64,000 bases of DNA from Pseudomonas frederiksbergensis (GTDB taxonomy: Bacteria > Pseudomonadota > Gammaproteobacteria > Pseudomonadales > Pseudomonadaceae). The stretch spans positions 2,758,501 through 2,822,500 of the forward strand of contig NZ_CP018319.1 of NCBI RefSeq assembly GCF_001952935.1, written 5' to 3'. Shown piece by piece: positions 51,746-60,812 of this stretch. Both the position numbers and the translations under genes were made by a program. Numbering within the stretch: the stretch's first letter is position 1; every line of letters starts with the position of its first letter. The notes beneath the pieces are model-generated. The model was not told the origin of the DNA, searched no databases, and worked only from the letters and a program-made list of their open reading frames with translations.

Positions 51746-53235
51746 TAATGCTCCGGAACCCCGAGCGGTTGCTCGGCAGGTTTATCAGTGGGGGCCGGTA
51801 ACGGCTTTTGCGGCACGGTCGGGCCAGCGCTGACGATGACCATTTTGTCCGTGCTCAAGTGTTTGTTCAGTGCAGTTCTGACCTGCTCGATCGTCAGGCT
51901 CTGGGACTCGCGCATAAAGTCATCCAGGTAACTCAGCGGCAGGTTGTAGAAACCCATGGCGCCGAGTTGGCCGACGATATCGGCGTTGCTGGCAGTGGAC
52001 AGCGGGAAGCTGCCGGCCAGTTCACGCTTGGCGTCGTCGAGTTCTTTCTGGGTCGGGCCGGTTTTAAGGTAGTCGGCGAGCACATCCTGCACCAGCTTCA
52101 ACGTGCCTTCGCTCATCTCGGCGCGGGTTTGCAGGTTGATCATGAACGGGCCGCGCGCCTGCATCGGGGTGAAGCCCGAATAGACGCCGTAAGTCAGGCC
52201 GCGCTTCTCGCGTACTTCGCTCATCAGTCGTGTACCGAAACCACCGCCACCGAGAATCTGGTTGCCCAGGGACAGTGCCGCGTAATCCGGGTCGTCACGG
52301 TCGATGCCCAATTGCGCGAGCATCAGGTTGGTCTGCTTGGACGGAAACTCGATGTGGCCGATGCTGGCTTTCGGTTCCTCCGGTTGCGGGATTTTCGCCA
52401 GCTCCGGGCCTTTTGGCAGCGCGCTGGAAACTTGTGCGGCAATCGCTTCGGCTTCAGCGCGAGACAGGTCGCCTACCAACGCAATCACCACGTTGCCGGC
52501 TGCATAAGCCTTCTCATGGAACGCGCGCATCTGGGCCACGGTAATCGCCGGAACGGTTTTAGCCGTGCCGTCGCTGGAATGTGCGTACGGATGATCGCCA
52601 TACAGACGGTTCATCAGCTCCAGGCTCGCGAGTTTGCCGGGGTTCTGCTTCTGGTACTCGAAACCGGCGAGCATCTGGTTCTTGATGCGCGCAAAGGAAT
52701 CGGCCGGGAAGGTCGGTTTGCCGACGACTTCTGAGAACAACTTCAGCGCCGGTTCTCGTTTGTCCGCGGCACTGAGGCTGCGCAGCGAAGCCAGAGCCAT
52801 GTCTTTGAATGCGCCGTTGCCAAAGTCTGCGCCCAGGCCTTCGAAGCCCTGAGCGATGGCGCCGACATCTTTGCCGGCCACACCTTCGTTGAGCATGGCG
52901 TTGGTCAGCATGGAAAGGCCAGGTGCGTCACCGTCCTGGCTGCTGCCGGCGGCAAAGATCAGGCGCATGTCGAACATCGGCAGCTCCCGGGCCTCGACGA
53001 ACATCACCTTGGCGCCCTCGGCGGTTTTCCACGTCTGCACGTCCAGGGTGCGGTGGCTTGGCGCTTTGCCGTCGAGTTCGGCCAGTGATTGCAGTTTCTG
53101 GCTGGCCTTGGCCTTGTCCAGGGCTTCGCTGGCCTTGGAATCGTCGGTCTTGGAGAAGTAGAACGCGGCAGATCCGATCAAGGCGACAACGATCAGGCCA
53201 ATCAGCGCCAGGCGCGGTTTTTTACGCTCACTCAT
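51745..53235 (-). CDS. M16 peptidase-like protein lacking the zinc motif
   Basis: A 496-residue M16-fold protein with an N-terminal membrane anchor or signal (LALIGLIVVALIGSAAFYF). Where catalytic M16 proteins have HxxEH, this one reads GLSMLTNAMLNEG, so it is expected to be a non-catalytic partner. The C-terminal M16 half keeps typical segments such as GGGGFGTRLMSEVREKRGLT and YGVYSGF. I chose the start at 53235 (MSERKKPRL), which overlaps the upstream active M16 gene by 8 bases. The two probably form a periplasmic heterodimer. Confidence 0.88.
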   Translation of the reverse strand: MSERKKPRLALIGLIVVALIGSAAFYFSKTDDSKASEALDKAKASQKLQSLAELDGKAPSHRTLDVQTWKTAEGAKVMFVEARELPMFDMRLIFAAGSSQDGDAPGLSMLTNAMLNEGVAGKDVGAIAQGFEGLGADFGNGAFKDMALASLRSLSAADKREPALKLFSEVVGKPTFPADSFARIKNQMLAGFEYQKQNPGKLASLELMNRLYGDHPYAHSSDGTAKTVPAITVAQMRAFHEKAYAAGNVVIALVGDLSRAEAEAIAAQVSSALPKGPELAKIPQPEEPKASIGHIEFPSKQTNLMLAQLGIDRDDPDYAALSLGNQILGGGGFGTRLMSEVREKRGLTYGVYSGFTPMQARGPFMINLQTRAEMSEGTLKLVQDVLADYLKTGPTQKELDDAKRELAGSFPLSTASNADIVGQLGAMGFYNLPLSYLDDFMRESQSLTIEQVRTALNKHLSTDKMVIVSAGPTVPQKPLPAPTDKPAEQPLGVPEH

Positions 53236-54583
53236 GAGTCGTCTCCTCTGGCAATACATGGGCGACGCTGAGACGTTCGCGGGTGAAATACAGCTTGGCG
53301 GCTTTCTGGATGTCTTGCGGGGTCACGCTTTCCAGTTCGGCGAGTTCGGTGTCCATCAGCTTCCAGGACAGGCCGACGGTTTCCAGTTGGCCAATGGCGG
53401 TGGCCTGGCTGGTGATCGAGTCACGCTCGTAAACCAGGCCGGCGATGACCTGCGCGCGGACGCGTTCCAGTTCTTCAGCGGACGGCGCGGTGGTTTTCAG
53501 CTGTTCGAGCAGCTTCCACAGTCCCGCTTCGGCCTGGGCCATGGTTTTGTTTTTCTGGGTATTGGGCGTCGCCGACAAGGTGAACAGGCTGTCGCCACGG
53601 GTGTAGGCGTCGTAACTCGACGAACCGCCGGAGACCAGCTCTTCGCCGCGCTCCAGTTGTGTCGGGATACGTCCGCTGTAGCCGCCGTCGAGCAGGGCGG
53701 AGATCAGGCGCAAGGCGTTGACCGAGCGTTTGTCTTCAGCGGTGGCGATGCTTGGCACGTTGAAGCCCAGCATCAGGCTTGGCAGTTGAGTCTGCACATG
53801 CAGGGTGATCTTGCGCTCGCCGGGTTCGGCCAGTTCCAACGGGATTTTTGCCGAGGGCACATCACGTTTGGCGATCGGGCCGAAATAGCGCTGGGCCAGG
53901 GTCTTGACCTCGTCCGGGGTCACGTCACCGACCACTACCAGCGTGGCGTTGTTTGGCACGTACCAGGATTGGTACCAGTGGCGCAGCTCTTCGACCTTCA
54001 TGCGGTCCAGGTCAGCCATCCAGCCGATGGTCGGCGTGTGGTAACCGCTGGCCGGGTAGGCCATGGCCTTGAAGCGTTCGTAGGCCTTGGACATCGGCTT
54101 GTCGTCGGTGCGCAGGCGACGTTCTTCTTTGATGACTTCGATCTCGCGGGCGAACTCGTCGGCCGGCAGGCGCAGGCTGGCCATGCGGTCGGCTTCCAGT
54201 TCGAAGGCCACGCCCAGACGGTCGCGGGCCAGCACCTGGTAATACGCCGTGAAGTCATCGCTGGTGAACGCGTTCTCTTCGGCGCCGAGGTCGCGCAGGA
54301 TCAGCGAGGCTTCGCCGGGGCCGACTTTCTCGCTGCCCTTGAACATCATGTGTTCCAAGGCGTGGGACAAACCGGTCTGACCCGGGGTCTCGTAGCTGGA
54401 GCCGACCTTGTACCAGACTTGGGAAACCACCACCGGCGCACGATGGTCTTCGCGCACGACGACCTTCAGGCCGTTATCGAGGGTGAATTCGTGGGTGGGT
54501 TGAGGATCGGCAGCCAGGGCCGAGAGGGGCAGACAAACTGTGCTGAGCAGCAGGCCTGCAGCGCGGCGGGCTAGAGCATTCAT
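53228..54583 (-). CDS. M16 zinc peptidase (catalytic partner)
   Basis: A 451-residue peptidase with a signal peptide (MNALARRAAGLLLSTVCLPL then SALAA). The zinc motif HALEHMMFKGSE gives HxxEH, with a downstream Glu in the ENAFTSDDFTAYYQ region and the C-terminal LLDGGYSGRIPTQL segment. It is exported and should degrade small peptides in the periplasm, with the next gene as its inactive subunit. It is divergent from ftsY. Confidence 0.9.
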   Translation of the reverse strand: MNALARRAAGLLLSTVCLPLSALAADPQPTHEFTLDNGLKVVVREDHRAPVVVSQVWYKVGSSYETPGQTGLSHALEHMMFKGSEKVGPGEASLILRDLGAEENAFTSDDFTAYYQVLARDRLGVAFELEADRMASLRLPADEFAREIEVIKEERRLRTDDKPMSKAYERFKAMAYPASGYHTPTIGWMADLDRMKVEELRHWYQSWYVPNNATLVVVGDVTPDEVKTLAQRYFGPIAKRDVPSAKIPLELAEPGERKITLHVQTQLPSLMLGFNVPSIATAEDKRSVNALRLISALLDGGYSGRIPTQLERGEELVSGGSSSYDAYTRGDSLFTLSATPNTQKNKTMAQAEAGLWKLLEQLKTTAPSAEELERVRAQVIAGLVYERDSITSQATAIGQLETVGLSWKLMDTELAELESVTPQDIQKAAKLYFTRERLSVAHVLPEETTHE

Positions 54584-54927
54584 TCGTTTTTAAACCTTTG
54601 GGGCTGCCCGCTTGGTCTTAGCCTAGGCGGGCGAGGAGGTGCTAGGATACTGATCCGTTTTACTGGCGGCCACGCCTATCAGGCCTTTGATCGGTCAGCA
54701 GGTTGTTTGGGTTTACGGCGGAAGCTTTGAGTTTGTCAGCTAAACTCTGCGTTTTCGCCGACGATGCCGTTCCAGTCCTTCGTATTAGTCGACCTTTGAG
54801 GTGCTGTTTGCACCTCGACAAAATGTTGCGCGTGAACAAGCTGGGTCAATCGCAGTCTGTTCTGCATCGAATATTTATTTGCCGAGGCGCCCTTTGGCGC
54901 GTCGCTACCGTGAGATAGCCGTCCTCC
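54584..54927. other. Divergent intergenic region, no gene seen
   Basis: The 344 bases between the M16 operon and ftsY should hold both promoters. A 71-codon open frame at 54703-54918 has no convincing ribosome site, no family resemblance and an unlikely composition, so I do not call it. No RNA gene, repeat or terminator was recognised. Confidence 0.55.
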
Positions 54928-56427
54928 ATGTTTGGTTCCAACGACGACAAGAAAGCCCCAGCTGCGGCTGGTGAGAAGAAAAGCCTGTTCGGATGGCTGC
55001 GCAAAAAGCCGCAGGAACCCGTCGTCGAACAGCCACAGCCACTTCCTGAACCCACGCCTGCGCCGGTAATAGAAGAAGAGCCTGCGCCGATTGTCCTGCC
55101 GATCGCCGAGCCGGTGCTGCAACCGGTCACCGAGCCTGAGCCTGATGTCGTCGCCGAAGTCGTGACCCAGGTGCCGCTCACGCCCGTTGCCGAGCCATGG
55201 CTGACGTTGCCCGTGGCGGAAGAGCCGGTGGCATTGGTCGAAGACGAGCTGGCGCCGCACGTTACGCCGCCGATTCCAGCGCCCACTGCATTTGCTCCTG
55301 AGCCCGTTCAAGCGCCAGTGGGTGAGCCGGTTGTCGCGCCAGTGGTGGTGGCCGAGCCTGAACCGGTTGTTGCAGAACCTGTGGTGCCCGCATTCATTGC
55401 TCCGGTTGCTCCGGTTGCTCCAGCACCTGCGCCGGTCGTCGCTCCCGTCGTTCCCGTAGAAGCGCCTGCCGAGCCCGTGCGTACCGAAGAAACCAAAGCC
55501 GGTTTCTTCGCCCGCCTGAAACAAGGCTTGTCCAAGACCAGCGCCAGCATCGGCGAAGGCATGGCCAGCCTGTTCCTGGGCAAGAAGATCATCGATGACG
55601 AGCTGCTCGAAGACATCGAAACCCGCCTGCTGACCGCCGATGTCGGTGTCGAGGCGACTTCGGTGATCATTCAGCGCCTGACCCAAAAAGTCGCCCGTAA
55701 AGAATTGGCCGATGCCAATGCGCTTTACAAATCCCTGCAAGCGGAATTGGCGGCCATGCTCAAGCCTGTCGAGCAACCGTTGAAAATCACTTCGCAGAAC
55801 AAGCCGTTCGTAATCCTGGTCGTTGGCGTCAACGGTGCCGGCAAGACCACCACCATCGGCAAACTGGCGAAGAAGCTGCAGCTCGAAGGCAAGAAAGTCA
55901 TGCTCGCGGCCGGCGATACCTTCCGCGCCGCCGCGGTCGAACAATTGCAGGTCTGGGGCGAACGCAACAAGATCCCGGTCATCGCCCAGCACACCGGCGC
56001 GGATTCGGCTTCGGTTATCTTCGATGCCGTGCAAGCGGCCAAGGCCCGTGGCATCGACGTATTGATCGCCGACACCGCCGGTCGCCTGCACACCAAAGAC
56101 AATTTGATGGAAGAGCTGAAGAAGGTTCGCCGGGTCATCAGCAAACTCGACGCTGACGCGCCTCACGAGGTGCTGCTGGTGCTTGATGCCGGTACGGGGC
56201 AGAACGCGATCAGCCAGGCCAAACAATTCAACCAGACCGTCGAACTGACCGGCCTGGCGCTGACCAAACTCGATGGCACCGCCAAAGGCGGGGTAATTTT
56301 TGCCCTCGCCAAGCAGTTTGGCCTGCCGATTCGCTATATCGGTGTCGGTGAAGGCATCGATGATTTGCGTACTTTTGAAGCAGAACCCTTTGTCCAGGCA
56401 CTGTTTGCCGAGCGGGAGCGTTCATGA
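54928..56427 (+). CDS. ftsY: Signal recognition particle receptor FtsY
   Basis: A 499-residue SRP receptor GTPase that docks ribosome-SRP complexes at the membrane. Residues to about 185 form a long, acidic A domain made largely of Pro, Ala, Glu and Val (for example EPVVAPVVVAEPEPVVAEPV). The NG domain follows: helical N part, then GVNGAGKTTTIGKLAKKL, DTAGRLHTKDNL, LVLDAGTGQNA and LTKLDGTAKGG. It heads the ftsY-ftsE-ftsX run and overlaps ftsE by 4 bases. Confidence 0.95.
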   Translation: MFGSNDDKKAPAAAGEKKSLFGWLRKKPQEPVVEQPQPLPEPTPAPVIEEEPAPIVLPIAEPVLQPVTEPEPDVVAEVVTQVPLTPVAEPWLTLPVAEEPVALVEDELAPHVTPPIPAPTAFAPEPVQAPVGEPVVAPVVVAEPEPVVAEPVVPAFIAPVAPVAPAPAPVVAPVVPVEAPAEPVRTEETKAGFFARLKQGLSKTSASIGEGMASLFLGKKIIDDELLEDIETRLLTADVGVEATSVIIQRLTQKVARKELADANALYKSLQAELAAMLKPVEQPLKITSQNKPFVILVVGVNGAGKTTTIGKLAKKLQLEGKKVMLAAGDTFRAAAVEQLQVWGERNKIPVIAQHTGADSASVIFDAVQAAKARGIDVLIADTAGRLHTKDNLMEELKKVRRVISKLDADAPHEVLLVLDAGTGQNAISQAKQFNQTVELTGLALTKLDGTAKGGVIFALAKQFGLPIRYIGVGEGIDDLRTFEAEPFVQALFAERERS

Positions 56428-57095
56428 TTCGTTTCGAACAGGTCGGTAAACGCTACCCGAACGGCCACGTCGGCTTGCATGAGCTGAGCTTTCGAGTCCG
56501 TCGGGGCGAGTTTTTGTTTGTGACCGGCCACTCTGGCGCCGGTAAAAGCACCTTGTTGCGCCTGCTGCTGGCGATGGAGCGTCCGACTACCGGTAAATTG
56601 CTGCTGGCCGGGCAAGACCTGAGCACCATCAGCAACGCGCAGATTCCTTACCTGCGCCGGCAGATCGGCGTGGTGTTCCAGAATCACCAGCTGTTGTTCG
56701 ATCGCACGGTGTTCAACAACATCGCGCTGCCCTTGCAGATCCTGGGGTTGTCCAAGGCCGAGATCACCAAGCGGGTGGATTCGGCGCTCGAGCGCGTGGC
56801 GCTGTCGGACAAGACCGACTTGTACCCTGGCGACCTGTCCACCGGTCAGCAACAGCGTGTCGGTATCGCCCGCGCCATTGTTCACCGCCCGGCCTTGCTG
56901 TTGGCGGATGAACCGACCGGTAACCTCGATCCACGTCTGGCGGCAGAAATCATGGGCGTGTTCGAAGACATCAACCGTTTGGGCACCAGCGTGTTGATTG
57001 CCAGTCACGACCTGGCACTGATCGCCCGCATGCGCCACCGCATGCTGACCCTGCAACGCGGTCGATTGATCGGTGACGGGGAGGCCGGCGTATGA
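56424..57095 (+). CDS. ftsE: Cell division ABC ATPase FtsE
   Basis: This 223-residue ATPase works with FtsX at the septum to control cell-wall hydrolase activation. Walker A is GHSGAGKSTLL, the signature LSTGQQQRVGIARAI, Walker B LLLADEPTGNLDPR, and ASHD carries the switch His. Overlaps ftsY and ftsX by 4 bases each (ATGA), showing strict coupling. Confidence 0.96.
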   Translation: MIRFEQVGKRYPNGHVGLHELSFRVRRGEFLFVTGHSGAGKSTLLRLLLAMERPTTGKLLLAGQDLSTISNAQIPYLRRQIGVVFQNHQLLFDRTVFNNIALPLQILGLSKAEITKRVDSALERVALSDKTDLYPGDLSTGQQQRVGIARAIVHRPALLLADEPTGNLDPRLAAEIMGVFEDINRLGTSVLIASHDLALIARMRHRMLTLQRGRLIGDGEAGV

Positions 57096-58114
57096 GTGCG
57101 ACACGCAGCCCCAAGGTTTCCGAGCGCGTGGCCCCGAAGGCCGCCGACCAACAGCCGCAGAAGAAAAAACGTGACGATGATGACGGCCCGGATTTCGCCA
57201 CGTTGTTTCGTGCCTGGGTCGAAAGTCATCGCGCCAGTTTGCTCGACAGCTTGCGCCGTTTGGGCAAGCAGCCCATCGGTAGCTTCTTCACCTGCATGGT
57301 GATGGCGGTTGCCCTGAGTTTGCCGATGGGCCTGTCACTTTTGCTAAGTAACGTCGAGCGTCTTGGCGGTTCCTGGCAGCGTGCGGCGCAGATTTCCCTG
57401 TACCTGCAAATCGAGGCCAGCCCTGCGGAAGGCGAGTCGTTGCGTGAGCAGATCAAAGGGATGCCTGGCGTAGCTGATGCTGAATATGTCGGCCGCGATC
57501 AGGCGCTGGAAGAGTTTCAGTTGCAGTCCGGTCTGGGCGAGGCGTTGAAAGAACTGCCGGAAAACCCGCTGCCGGGCGTGGTTCTGGTGACGCCGAACGA
57601 GGTCGACAAGCCAGCCCTTGAAGCATTACGACAAAAACTTTCCGAGCTGCCGAAGGTACAACAGGCGCAACTTGATCTAGTCTGGGTCGAGCGTCTGGCA
57701 GCCATCCTCAAGCTGGGTGACCGTTTTGTCTTCGGTCTGACTGTGCTTCTGGTGTCTGCATTACTTTTGGTGATAGGCAATACCATTCGTCTTCATATTG
57801 AAAACCGCCGCACCGAGATAGAAGTGATTAAACTCGTCGGCGGCACTGACAGCTATGTTCGCAGGCCCTTTCTGTATATGGGTGCGCTTTATGGCTTCGG
57901 TGCGGGGATTCTTTCCTGGGGCGTATTGGCGTTCGGCCTTGATTGGCTGAACGACGCGGTGGTTGGGCTGGCCGGCCTGTACGGCAGTGATTTTGCGCTG
58001 GCCGGAGTGCCAGTTGCCGACGGTCTGTCTCTCTTGCTTGGCGCGGTGCTGTTGGGGTATATCGGTGCATGGATTGCAGTCGCACGCCACCTGAGGGAGC
58101 TTGCGCCTAAGTAG
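57092..58114 (+). CDS. ftsX: Cell division permease FtsX
   Basis: A 340-residue membrane partner of FtsE with four membrane helices: one after the long charged N-terminal tail (FFTCMVMAVALSLPMGLSLL), then a periplasmic domain of about 120 residues (VERLGGSWQRAAQISLYLQI on), then three more towards the C-terminus (VFGLTVLLVSALLLVIGN and following). IRLHIENRRTEIEVIKLVGG is the FtsX signature. The N-terminal tail (about 65 residues, Lys/Asp-rich) is longer than in Gram-positive FtsX, as usual in gamma-proteobacteria. Confidence 0.95.
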   Translation: MSATRSPKVSERVAPKAADQQPQKKKRDDDDGPDFATLFRAWVESHRASLLDSLRRLGKQPIGSFFTCMVMAVALSLPMGLSLLLSNVERLGGSWQRAAQISLYLQIEASPAEGESLREQIKGMPGVADAEYVGRDQALEEFQLQSGLGEALKELPENPLPGVVLVTPNEVDKPALEALRQKLSELPKVQQAQLDLVWVERLAAILKLGDRFVFGLTVLLVSALLLVIGNTIRLHIENRRTEIEVIKLVGGTDSYVRRPFLYMGALYGFGAGILSWGVLAFGLDWLNDAVVGLAGLYGSDFALAGVPVADGLSLLLGAVLLGYIGAWIAVARHLRELAPK

Positions 58115-58227
58115 TATCATTTTGCTCGTATTGACCTTTCAGCGTTTATGGGAACTTGTCTTTCGGTTCCCGGTCAATTTTCGCAGTGCTGAACTGCACG
58201 AGTTATGTAAGTCGGAGGTTTTTTCGT

Positions 58228-59082
58228 ATGACCAATTCTTTGCAACCTGCATATGCTCTGGTCCCGGGTGCAAACCTGGAGGCCTATGTGCACACGGTGA
58301 ACAGCATTCCATTGCTGACACCGGAGCAGGAGCGCGAACTGGCCGAGAGTCTCTATTATGAGCAGGATTTGGGGGCGGCTCGGCAGATGGTGCTCGCCCA
58401 CCTGCGTTTTGTTGTACATATCGCCCGTAGCTATTCCGGCTACGGTCTGGCTCAGGCTGACCTGATCCAGGAAGGCAACGTCGGCCTGATGAAGGCGGTG
58501 AAGCGCTTCAACCCGGAAATGGGTGTGCGCCTGGTGTCCTTTGCGGTGCACTGGATCAAGGCGGAAATCCACGAGTTCATCCTGCGTAACTGGCGGATCG
58601 TCAAAGTCGCGACCACCAAGGCCCAGCGCAAGCTGTTCTTCAACCTGCGCAGCCAGAAGAAGCGTCTGGCGTGGCTGAACAACGAGGAAGTCCATCGTGT
58701 GGCGGAAAGCCTCGGTGTAGAGCCTCGGGAAGTGCGTGAGATGGAAAGTCGCCTGACCGGTCATGACATGGCCTTCGACCCGGCCGCGGAAGCGGACGAC
58801 GACAGCGCTTTCCAATCGCCGGCCAACTATCTGGAAGACCACCGGTACGACCCGGCCCGTCAGCTGGAAGATGCCGACTGGAGCGACAACTCCAACCACA
58901 ACCTGCACGAAGCGCTTGAAGTGCTGGACGACCGCAGCCGTGACATCCTCTACCAGCGCTGGCTGGCGGAAGAAAAAGCCACGCTGCATGACCTGGCGCA
59001 GAAGTACAACGTGTCGGCCGAGCGTATTCGTCAGCTCGAGAAGAGCGCGATGAACAAGCTCAAGTTGTCGATTGCCGCTTAA
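58228..59082 (+). CDS. rpoH: Heat-shock sigma factor RpoH (sigma32)
   Basis: A 284-residue sigma factor that directs heat-shock transcription. Region 2 is [20 protein letters not shown] with the RpoH-box glutamine-rich segment near [17 protein letters not shown], and region 4 ends with [25 protein letters not shown] lies 10 bases before the ATG at 58228. AGGTT of this site (58216-58220) can pair with AACCT just inside the gene (58244-58248), enclosing the start codon; this is a weak hint of thermosensor control, as known for rpoH in other bacteria. It is separated from ftsX by 113 bases that should hold its own promoters. Confidence 0.96.
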   Translation: MTNSLQPAYALVPGANLEAYVHTVNSIPLLTPEQERELAESLYYEQDLGAARQMVLAHLRFVVHIARSYSGYGLAQADLIQEGNVGLMKAVKRFNPEMGVRLVSFAVHWIKAEIHEFILRNWRIVKVATTKAQRKLFFNLRSQKKRLAWLNNEEVHRVAESLGVEPREVREMESRLTGHDMAFDPAAEADDDSAFQSPANYLEDHRYDPARQLEDADWSDNSNHNLHEALEVLDDRSRDILYQRWLAEEKATLHDLAQKYNVSAERIRQLEKSAMNKLKLSIAA

Positions 59083-59100
59083 CAGCAGCTCAGGTATAAA

Positions 59101-59132
59101 AAAACGCCCCGATCATTGATCGGGGCGTTTTT
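59101..59132 (+). terminator. Intrinsic terminator of rpoH
   Basis: AAAACGCCCCGATC and GATCGGGGCGTTTT form a 14-bp stem around ATT, followed by T's. It starts 18 bases after the rpoH stop. Confidence 0.95.
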
Positions 59133-59170
59133 GTTTGTGTCCGATATTTCCGAATCACCACAAAGCCAAT

Positions 59171-59258
59171 GTGGGAGCGGGCTTGCTCGCGAATGCGTCG
59201 TGCCAGTCGATATCAATGCCGAATGATCAACCGCATTCGCGAGCAAGCCCGCTCCCAC
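59171..59258. repeat. 88-bp REPIN, GTGGGAGCGGGCTTGC family
   Basis: Inverted arms with the spacer CCAGTCGATATCAATGCCGA. It lies between the convergent rpoH and mtgA. Confidence 0.9.
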
Positions 59259-59292
59259 AGGAGATTTTCGGTGTTCATGAGGATGTGATCGG

Positions 59293-60015
59293 CTACTGAG
59301 ACCAAGGCGCCCGGCGCGAATCGTTGATGCCAACCAGATAGCTGTCGCCACCAAGCTGACTCATCTGCTGCCGAATCCACCCGGCTCGCCGTGCGACGTA
59401 GTTAGTCGGATGACTGGCGCTCCAAACCCGCGGGTTAGGCAGCGCCGCAGCCAGCAAACTGGCCTGCTGCCGGGACAGCGAGCGAGCGCCGACGCCAAAG
59501 TGATGCCTGGCGGCTGCTTCAGCGCCAAACACACCGTCATCCCACTCAACGCTGTTGAGGTACACCTCAAGAATTCGCTGCTTGGGCCAGAACACTTCGA
59601 TCAGCCCGGTAAACCAGGCTTCCAGGCCTTTGCGTAACCAGCTGCGGCCGGACCACAGAAACAGATTCTTCGAGACCTGTTGGCTCAAGGTGCTGGCGCC
59701 GCGAATCGTTCCGCCGAGTTCGTTGTGGGCCAGTGCGGCCTGGATCGCGCCAAAGTCAAAACCCCAATGCTCCGGGAATTTCTGATCTTCGCCGGCAATC
59801 ACCGCGACTTTCAGGTCATCGGAGATTTCATCCCAGGGTTTCCAGGTGCGTTGCAGGTCGATGGGCTCGCCGTCGAACCAGGATTCGACCTTGCGCTCGA
59901 CCATCAACGCCGTTCCCGGTGGCGGTACCACGCGAAAGATCAGCACCAGCAATACGCTGCCACCCGCGAACCAGAGCAGGGCCTTCGTGAATCGTCGCAA
60001 AATTAAACGCAGCAT
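59293..60015 (-). CDS. mtgA: Monofunctional biosynthetic peptidoglycan glycosyltransferase
   Basis: A 240-residue GT51 enzyme that polymerises lipid II into glycan strands. After an N-terminal membrane anchor (LLWFAGGSVLLVLIFRVV) come the GT51 signatures: VIAGEDQKFPEHWGFD with the catalytic Glu, RGASTLSQQVSKNLFLW, RILEVYLNSVEWDDGVFGAE and RQQASLLAAALPNP. Full length for MtgA; no transpeptidase domain. Divergent from the DUF423 gene. Confidence 0.95.
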   Translation of the reverse strand: MLRLILRRFTKALLWFAGGSVLLVLIFRVVPPPGTALMVERKVESWFDGEPIDLQRTWKPWDEISDDLKVAVIAGEDQKFPEHWGFDFGAIQAALAHNELGGTIRGASTLSQQVSKNLFLWSGRSWLRKGLEAWFTGLIEVFWPKQRILEVYLNSVEWDDGVFGAEAAARHHFGVGARSLSRQQASLLAAALPNPRVWSASHPTNYVARRAGWIRQQMSQLGGDSYLVGINDSRRAPWSQ

Positions 60016-60089
60016 AGAGATGGCTTGGCCGAACCCGTTGAGCGGGCCATTATACAGACCCTGTGGATCGAGTCTGACTGGAGTTCTTC

Positions 60090-60461
60090 ATGCTGCGTGG
60101 CTTTCTGATGCTGGCCGCTTTTTTCGGCTTCACCGGCGTTGCCCTTGGCGCGTTCGCCGCCCACGGCTTGAAAAGCCGCCTGACACCCGAGTACCTGGCG
60201 ATTTTCCATACCGGCGTCACCTATCAGTTGGTGCACACCTTGGCACTGCTGGGCGTTGCGCTGCTGGCCACGCAGGTTCCCGGTCGCCTGATCACATGGG
60301 CGGGTGCATCGTTCGTCGTCGGCATCCTGTTGTTTTCCGGCAGTCTGTACCTGTTGACCATGACCGGCGTCAGCAAGCTAGGGATCATCACCCCTTTCGG
60401 CGGCCTGGCATTTCTGGTCGGCTGGTTGTGCCTGGGGCTTGCCGCCTGGCGGTTGAGCTGA
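60090..60461 (+). CDS. DUF423 membrane protein (YgdD-like)
   Basis: A 123-residue inner-membrane protein with four hydrophobic segments. The N-terminal FGFTGVALGAFAAHGLKSRL and YQLVHTLALLGVALLA segments and SGSLYLLTMTG are hallmarks of the DUF423/YgdD family. Function unknown. It lies 90 bases before thiS on the same strand. Confidence 0.88.
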   Translation: MLRGFLMLAAFFGFTGVALGAFAAHGLKSRLTPEYLAIFHTGVTYQLVHTLALLGVALLATQVPGRLITWAGASFVVGILLFSGSLYLLTMTGVSKLGIITPFGGLAFLVGWLCLGLAAWRLS

Positions 60462-60551
60462 CCGGGCAGTCCATTTCATGACGAATGGCTTGGGTCGCCA
60501 AGACTGATCGGGCTAGAATGCCAGCCCCTAAAAATGATGGCGGCATTCGGC

Positions 60552-60752
60552 ATGCGCATTCAGTTGAACGGCGAATCCCTTGAACTGCCCGACGGTGAAA
60601 CCGTTGCGGCCCTGCTGACCCGTCTGGAACTGACCGGACGCCGGGTGGCGGTGGAACTCAATCTGGATATCGTCCCGCGCAGCCAGCACGCAGAAACCAC
60701 GCTGAACGACGGCGATTGCGTCGAAGTGGTACACGCCATCGGCGGCGGCTAG
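60552..60752 (+). CDS. thiS: Sulfur carrier protein ThiS
   Basis: A 66-residue ubiquitin-like carrier that holds the thiocarboxylate sulfur for the thiazole ring of thiamine. It begins [20 protein letters not shown] and ends VVHAIGGG, with the C-terminal Gly-Gly that is thiocarboxylated. The start at 60552 gives the family length; an ATG at 60534 would add six residues. Followed after 60 bases by thiG. No thiamine riboswitch was recognised upstream. Confidence 0.93.
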   Translation: MRIQLNGESLELPDGETVAALLTRLELTGRRVAVELNLDIVPRSQHAETTLNDGDCVEVVHAIGGG

Positions 60753-60812
60753 CCGTCCGGCCCTCAAGGGCACAGAATTCTGCAAGAACCTCACCCCTAC
60801 AGAGGATTTCCC

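Noticed and set aside
54703..54918. 71-codon frame upstream of ftsY
   Set aside because: No good ribosome site, no family resemblance, and it lies in what must be the ftsY promoter and leader region.
60462..60551. Thiamine pyrophosphate riboswitch before thiS-thiG
   Set aside because: No THI-box core could be found in the short gap; in pseudomonads this element is expected at thiC instead.
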